From JAQVEM01 sp964601205 (GTDB lineage: Bacteria > Actinomycetota > Humimicrobiia > Humimicrobiales > Humimicrobiaceae): a stretch of 35,319 bases of DNA. Under the pieces are notes generated by a model. It did no database searches, was not told the origin of the DNA, and worked only from the letters and a program-made list of their open reading frames with translations. Each line of letters opens with the position of its first letter. Position 1 is the first letter of the stretch. The DNA lies in the NCBI GenBank assembly GCA_964601205.1, contig CAZRML010000034.1, positions 1 through 35,319 on the forward strand. Reading direction: 5' to 3'. Positions 30,840 to 35,319 of the stretch are shown here, one piece after another. Both the position numbers and the translations under genes were made by a program.

Positions 30840-31724
30840 TCAGTCAAATTCCGGCGGTGGATAACGATAGTGACCGACTATTTCATACTCCTGGAGAACA
30901 TTAATTTCTTCAAGTTCATTGGTATCAGGTGAAATCATTATCACCAGCGGGACCCCCTCGCTGCTGTTGTTGGACGATATAAACCCTCCTCTGTCTTTGT
31001 CATGGTTGTTTTCGTCAAAGCGGAAGTAAACTATATCTCCGGGTTGCCATAAGAAATCAAGGTTTTCATCGTTTAAATTATATTCATGGGGAAGTGTAGT
31101 CAGAGCATTGCGGGTAAAAAATTTTTCCTGAAAAAGAACATCCCTGAAATCAATATACTTTATGGGAGTCTGTCTGCCTTTGGCATCCAGCGGGTAATCT
31201 TCTTTATGATTTACCATATCATCATATATTAGTTCCATGAGATTGTACCCGCAATTATTTAAAGTTATAGATATAAGGTCAGTAGAGATCCATACATTGC
31301 CTGTAGGATAACCTGTATCAGGAAATAGCTCGTATCCATATTCTATATCTTTATCCAGAAGTTCCAGAGTTTTAAGAATAATATCTTTTTGTGCATTGCT
31401 GTAACCATGGTTTTCCGTTGCAGTGGTTGAATCTTCGGATAAAGGTTCATCGGGCTTTATTTCAGAATCTACGCCGGCTGGCCCGGTATCGCTATTGCCC
31501 GGGGTTAATGTGTAGTCTTCTCCATAATTTGTTTCCAGAGTTTGCTCTGAAATAGGAAACCCCGTGCTGGAAACAAAAAGATTATCCGGAAGTTTTGATG
31601 TTCTGCTTTGATAAAATGCCCTTAATGCCAGTAGCTGCAGGAGAGCTATTATTATAATAATGTATATAAAATATCTATAGCTTAGTTCTCTTCCAATTTG
31701 TTTTTTTCTTACCTTATAGTTCAT
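30840..31724 (-). CDS. Membrane-anchored DUF1287-family protein, probably inactive
   Basis: The 294-aa protein has one transmembrane segment at about residues 17-36, an acidic Ser/Thr-rich linker to about residue 110, and a DUF1287-like domain at about 112-290. The domain shows TGNVWISTDLI, NNCGYNLMELIYDDM, WQPGDIV (226-232) and GHYRY near the end. Family members have Cys at the position of Ser147 (CTD in relatives) and a His where RGGFIS (245-250) stands, so the cysteine-hydrolase-type site seems lost. I use ATG 31724 rather than the in-frame ATG at 31751. A TATAAT on the - strand (31740-31735) would leave a leader of only a few bases. Confidence 0.75.
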   Translation of the reverse strand: MNYKVRKKQIGRELSYRYFIYIIIIIALLQLLALRAFYQSRTSKLPDNLFVSSTGFPISEQTLETNYGEDYTLTPGNSDTGPAGVDSEIKPDEPLSEDSTTATENHGYSNAQKDIILKTLELLDKDIEYGYELFPDTGYPTGNVWISTDLISITLNNCGYNLMELIYDDMVNHKEDYPLDAKGRQTPIKYIDFRDVLFQEKFFTRNALTTLPHEYNLNDENLDFLWQPGDIVYFRFDENNHDKDRGGFISSNNSSEGVPLVIMISPDTNELEEINVLQEYEIVGHYRYPPPEFD

Positions 31725-31867
31725 ATCCAGATATATTATAATAAAAAACAAATAAATTTAAGAGGATAAATCTTTTGATAAATGGAAAGGGTAAAGAAAT
31801 TAGTGTAATATATTTAAAACTGAGAGTTTCAGGCTTTTTAAGAATAGCAAAATCTGGAGGATAAATT

Positions 31868-32794
31868 ATGGGTAAAATCTTTAAAGATATAACCGAAACA
31901 GTGGGTGGAACACCCCTGGTAAGGATAAATAAACTTTTAAAAAGAACAAATGTCGTAATCCTTGCCAAGATAGAGTCATTTAACCCTCTTTCAAGTGTGA
32001 AAGATAGAATAGGGGTTTCAATGATTGAAGATGCTGAAAAAAAGGGGTTAATAAATAAAGATACGGTGATAATAGAGCCAACCAGCGGGAATACCGGTAT
32101 TGCGCTTGCTTTTGTGTGCGCCGCCAGGGGATATAAATTAATTATCACCATGCCCGAATCAATGAGCCTGGAGAGAAAGAAGATTCTTAAAATGTTCGGG
32201 GCAGAGCTTGTCCTGACAGAGGATTGTAAAGGAATGAAGGGTGCCATAGAGGAGGCGGAAAAGATCCAGAAGAATATTAAAAATAGTTTTATACCCCAGC
32301 AGTTCAAAAATACTGCAAATCCTGAAATACACCGCAGGACAACAGCTAAAGAAATATGGGAAGATACTGACGGCAGTGTGGATATATTTGTTTCGGGGGT
32401 AGGCACCGGCGGCACTATTACCGGTGTAGGGGAAGCGCTGAAGGAAAGAAAGCCTTCGGTAAAAGTTGTAGCCGTTGAACCTGCTGAATCACATGTTCTT
32501 TCAGGAGGCAGGCCGGCACCCCATAAAATCCAGGGTATTGGAGCAGGGTTTATCCCGGAAATATTAAACATGGATATAATTGATGAGATTATTCAGGTCT
32601 CAGATGAAGACGCAGCTGCTATGGCCGGGAAAATAATAAGAAAAGAAGGTATTCTTACCGGTATATCAGGTGGTGCCGCAATGTGGGCAGCATTAAAAAT
32701 AGCAGAACGGCGGGAATCGGAAAACAAAAATATCGTGATTATCCTGCCCGATACGGGCGAAAGATATATTTCCACCTGGCTACTTGAAGAGTGA
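31868..32794 (+). CDS. cysK: Cysteine synthase (O-acetylserine sulfhydrylase)
   Basis: CysK makes cysteine from O-acetylserine and sulfide using PLP. The 308-aa protein has VGGTPLVRINKL, the PLP lysine Lys45 in NPLSSVKDRIG, the substrate loop TSGNTGIALAF, the phosphate-binding GVGTGGTITGVGEAL and GISGGAAMWAAL. ATG 31868 follows CTGGAGG. It stands alone on the + strand between two - strand genes. cysE is not in the window. Confidence 0.97.
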   Translation: MGKIFKDITETVGGTPLVRINKLLKRTNVVILAKIESFNPLSSVKDRIGVSMIEDAEKKGLINKDTVIIEPTSGNTGIALAFVCAARGYKLIITMPESMSLERKKILKMFGAELVLTEDCKGMKGAIEEAEKIQKNIKNSFIPQQFKNTANPEIHRRTTAKEIWEDTDGSVDIFVSGVGTGGTITGVGEALKERKPSVKVVAVEPAESHVLSGGRPAPHKIQGIGAGFIPEILNMDIIDEIIQVSDEDAAAMAGKIIRKEGILTGISGGAAMWAALKIAERRESENKNIVIILPDTGERYISTWLLEE

Positions 32795-32855
32795 TTAATT
32801 CCCGGCTTTTTTACGATTTATTAGCTGAAGCAAGGGCAGGAGCCGGCATATGCAT

Positions 32856-35216
32856 TTAGTTTTGATATAGCATTTGATAGAAGTAGTAATTTCCCATTAC
32901 TTTTTTTATGTATTCTCTTGACTGCTCGTATGAAATGCTTTCAATAAATTCATCGGTATCCATATCCCCCCTGACTGAAACCCACCCGCTCATTCTGCCC
33001 GGGCCGCCATTATATGCCCCGAGACAGTAGAACTTATTCTGGTTGAAGTTGTCCAGTTGCTGTCTCAGGTAAAAAGTCCCCATTTTAATATTTATCTCAG
33101 GGTCAAGCAGAGCATTAACACTAAAATCTGAAATACCTATTTGCGCGGCGATACCTTCTCCTGTCGAGGGCATAATCTGCATAAGTCCCTGAGCCCCTGC
33201 ATAGGAGACTGCATCGGTCATAAAATTACTTTCCTGTCTGATTACTGACAGGGTAAAAAGAGGGTCAAGATTATACTGGCTGCTGTATTTACGGACAATT
33301 TCTTTATAAGCATAGGGGTAACAGAGATAGTAGATATAATCAGTATAAGGTTCGTCCAGCCCGGACTTTAATTTTTTAAGGTTTTTCCCGATTATATTAA
33401 TAGAACTTGAATAACTATTGGATTTTAGATAAAGAGTTGCAATCCCAAGGGTCCTTACAGGATTTTCCTCAATTTCGCTGCCTGACGCTTCTATCTCCAG
33501 TGCTGCACTGTTAAAGAATTCAAGCCTTATAAGTTCAATGGATTTGTTTATGTGGCTGATTTCAACGGGCTCACCGGTAACACTATTACCGGCGGTGCTG
33601 GTGTTCGCATCTTCTTCCAGAATATAATATATATCCGGAATAATCTCTGATATTTCAGGATTTTCGGGATTTAAGTTACTGTCCACTCTCCTGACCGAAT
33701 ATGATATTCCCATTTGCTCCAGTTTTTCAGCAGCAGTAAAAGTGTAATAGGAGTAGGAACATACATCAATAATTTGTTTATACAGTCCTGCTGCTTCTGT
33801 GTTATCCCCCAGTTTCTGAAAGCATTTTGCCTGCCAGAATAAGCCTTTTTCCTCCAGTGAAGTTCCTCTGTATGAAGATGCATAACTGGAAAATGTGCTT
33901 TTAGCAGAGTTATAATCACCTGACCTGTATTGTATCAGGCCGAGTTCCCACAATGCATCGGGCCTCTTATCTCCTGAAGGATATTCTGTGGCAACTCTTT
34001 TAAAGAAGGCGGCAGCATTTGAAAAATCACTTCTTAAAGAATATATTCTTCCGGTTTTATAAAGTGCATCATCGCTATAATTACTGGATGGGAATAGTTC
34101 CAGGAGTTTGTTGTAATATGAGATTGCTTCATCATCATTATTCAGGTTGGCAAGGGCCATTCCGGTGTAATAGAGGCTGTCGTCTGCTACGGAACCCCCG
34201 GGGTCCTTTTCATATGATAATGCCATATAATATCTGGCCTGGCTGTAATTGCGAAGCCTGAAATAGCACATGCCTGTTTTAAAAAGAGTTTTACTGTGGA
34301 GCCCGGGTGATAAATTATTAATATAATCCTGTTTTAGTATGCGGTTGAATTCATCCAGGGCACTCTGGTAATGATAAGCATTAAAGAAAATCTCTCCTCT
34401 GTTATAGAGCTGGTCTGCTGTTGGAATGAATGGTTCGATATAAAGTTCCTCTGCCAGGCGGTTTAGATTTTCCCATGCCATCCTGGAGTATTCGCTGAGC
34501 GGGTAATTCAGCCATATTCGTTTATAATTTTCAAAAGCCACATCTTTTTTGCCGGTTTTTTCCTGGCAGACTCCCAGCTGGAATAAACAATATGGTATGT
34601 ATGAAGAATCAGGAAAATTAGAAATGAAATTACTGTATTCATTTTCGGCTGTAATATAATTTTCTTTAATATAAAAAGTATCTGCATGTTCAATGCTTGC
34701 TGTCTCCAGCCATATACTATCAGGATAGCTCTGTATTAATTTGAGGTAGTATTCCTCTGCACCGTAGTATTTTTCCTGCATGAGCAAACTTTTTGCCAGA
34801 TAATAGTAAATGTGGTCCTGCAAAACAATATAATCATCCTTTATTTTATTCAGATAGTATTCAGTAATAAGGTAAGACTGGTCTTTATAATTATTTATTG
34901 CCTGGGTAAAATAAAACCTTAATTTTGAAATATCGGTTTCTCCGGTGGCAACAACAGGAGCTTCAGTTTCCTTTTCTTCAGGGATATAATCTTTTCCGGA
35001 TTGTTTTTCTTCTGAAATGTCATTGTCTTCAATTATAGCTGATGAATTGTCACTTTTTATCTCACTTTCACTTTCGGGGGAGGCATCCTGGCTTTCCACG
35101 GCGGATTTTGAACCAAAAAATTCAAAATTTATCTTGCCGCATGCTTGATTGATAAGGATTGAAAGAAAAAGAATTATTATTATAAAAGTAACACTATTTA
35201 TTTTACTGTTATTCAT
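32856..35216 (-). CDS. Soluble-type lytic transglycosylase with TPR repeats
   Basis: The enzyme cleaves peptidoglycan glycan strands. The 786-aa protein starts with a signal-like segment ending ILINQAC, an imperfect lipobox, then an acidic low-complexity stretch to about residue 90. Many TPR-like repeats follow from about 100 to 500 (for example PDSIWLETASIEHADTFY and DSSYIPYCLFQLGVCQEK). The C-terminal SLT domain has SVIRQESNF with catalytic Glu662, AGAQGLMQIMPSTG and GAYNGGPGRM. Its fold resembles Slt70 with a TPR solenoid in place of the helical ring. No SD is clear before ATG 35216. Confidence 0.93.
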   Translation of the reverse strand: MNNSKINSVTFIIIILFLSILINQACGKINFEFFGSKSAVESQDASPESESEIKSDNSSAIIEDNDISEEKQSGKDYIPEEKETEAPVVATGETDISKLRFYFTQAINNYKDQSYLITEYYLNKIKDDYIVLQDHIYYYLAKSLLMQEKYYGAEEYYLKLIQSYPDSIWLETASIEHADTFYIKENYITAENEYSNFISNFPDSSYIPYCLFQLGVCQEKTGKKDVAFENYKRIWLNYPLSEYSRMAWENLNRLAEELYIEPFIPTADQLYNRGEIFFNAYHYQSALDEFNRILKQDYINNLSPGLHSKTLFKTGMCYFRLRNYSQARYYMALSYEKDPGGSVADDSLYYTGMALANLNNDDEAISYYNKLLELFPSSNYSDDALYKTGRIYSLRSDFSNAAAFFKRVATEYPSGDKRPDALWELGLIQYRSGDYNSAKSTFSSYASSYRGTSLEEKGLFWQAKCFQKLGDNTEAAGLYKQIIDVCSYSYYTFTAAEKLEQMGISYSVRRVDSNLNPENPEISEIIPDIYYILEEDANTSTAGNSVTGEPVEISHINKSIELIRLEFFNSAALEIEASGSEIEENPVRTLGIATLYLKSNSYSSSINIIGKNLKKLKSGLDEPYTDYIYYLCYPYAYKEIVRKYSSQYNLDPLFTLSVIRQESNFMTDAVSYAGAQGLMQIMPSTGEGIAAQIGISDFSVNALLDPEINIKMGTFYLRQQLDNFNQNKFYCLGAYNGGPGRMSGWVSVRGDMDTDEFIESISYEQSREYIKKVMGNYYFYQMLYQN

Positions 35217-35319
35217 TAACTTATATGTACTATCTAAGCTTGGTGTTTACAGTTTAACTTCCTCCAAGCATAAAATATTAAATATTATTTTATGGTGATA
35301 ATTGAAAAAAGTCACCTAA
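35217..35319. other. Non-coding end of window upstream of the transglycosylase gene
   Basis: No gene is seen. GCTTGG (35238-35243) pairs with CCAAGC (35264-35269), ATAAAATA (35270-35277) with TATTTTAT (35286-35293), and GGTGA (35294-35298) with TCACC (35312-35316). An SD-like GGAGG on the - strand near 35267-35263 has no start codon after it. The region presumably holds the promoter of the - strand gene, but no convincing -35/-10 pair was found. Confidence 0.4.

Noticed and set aside
32802..32846. CCGGCT/AGCCGG inverted repeat between cysK and the transglycosylase gene as a terminator
   Set aside because: The arms are 6 bp with a loop of over 30 nt, too open to support a terminator call.
1..35319. 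tRNA genes, CRISPR arrays, insertion sequences or attachment sites
   Set aside because: No tRNA arm motifs, direct-repeat arrays, transposase-like frames or flanking duplications were found on reading through both strands.

Overview
The window is a contiguous piece of a low-GC bacterial chromosome. Coding sequence is rich in AGA/AGG arginine and ATA isoleucine codons, and many genes start with TTG or GTG behind strong Shine-Dalgarno (SD) sequences. No mobile element, tRNA, rRNA or CRISPR array was recognised. The organism cannot be named from this sequence. The order rplM-rpsI-...-glmM-...-glmS-acpS-nnr-alr downstream of rpoA-rplQ-truA recalls Actinobacteria, but the low GC and the missing rpmD are not typical of that phylum. 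A low-GC, probably uncultivated lineage with actinobacterial-like synteny is my best inference.

Region 1 (1-16822, all + strand) is the S10/spc/alpha ribosomal superoperon: the tail of tuf, then rpsJ to rpsQ, rplN to rplO without rpmD, secY-adk-map joined by short overlaps, then infA-rpmJ-rpsM-rpsK-rpsD-rpoA-rplQ-truA-rplM-rpsI. infA has no ATG, GTG or TTG start in frame and appears to start at AUU behind a perfectly placed SD. A terminator-like hairpin abuts the rpoA SD.

Region 2 (16836-24062) is mostly cell-wall precursor and amino-sugar metabolism: an ornithine/alanine-type PLP racemase, a stand-alone GlmU-C-like acetyltransferase, glmM, an unrecognised winged-helix plus nucleotidyltransferase protein, and the opposing enzymes nagB (-) and glmS (+) in divergent orientation around a 235-bp control region. 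nagB also appears to use a non-canonical start, AUA.

Region 3 (24069-27937) carries acpS, nnr (bifunctional NAD(P)HX repair), a CBS-pair protein and alr. Region 4 (27988-35319) is accessory: three small lipoprotein or membrane proteins, a 66-aa membrane protein, a YhhQ-type queuosine-precursor transporter that may be translated from a leaderless mRNA, a membrane-anchored DUF1287 protein that seems to lack its catalytic residues, cysK, and a TPR plus SLT lytic transglycosylase.

Together the genes cover translation, export and N-terminal processing, then supply and turnover of peptidoglycan: GlmS and GlmM make glucosamine-1-phosphate, Alr and the second racemase make D-amino acids, and the SLT enzyme cuts the polymer. 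The most unusual feature is the pair of AUN start codons, one on an initiation factor, which suggests control of translation initiation by start-codon choice.
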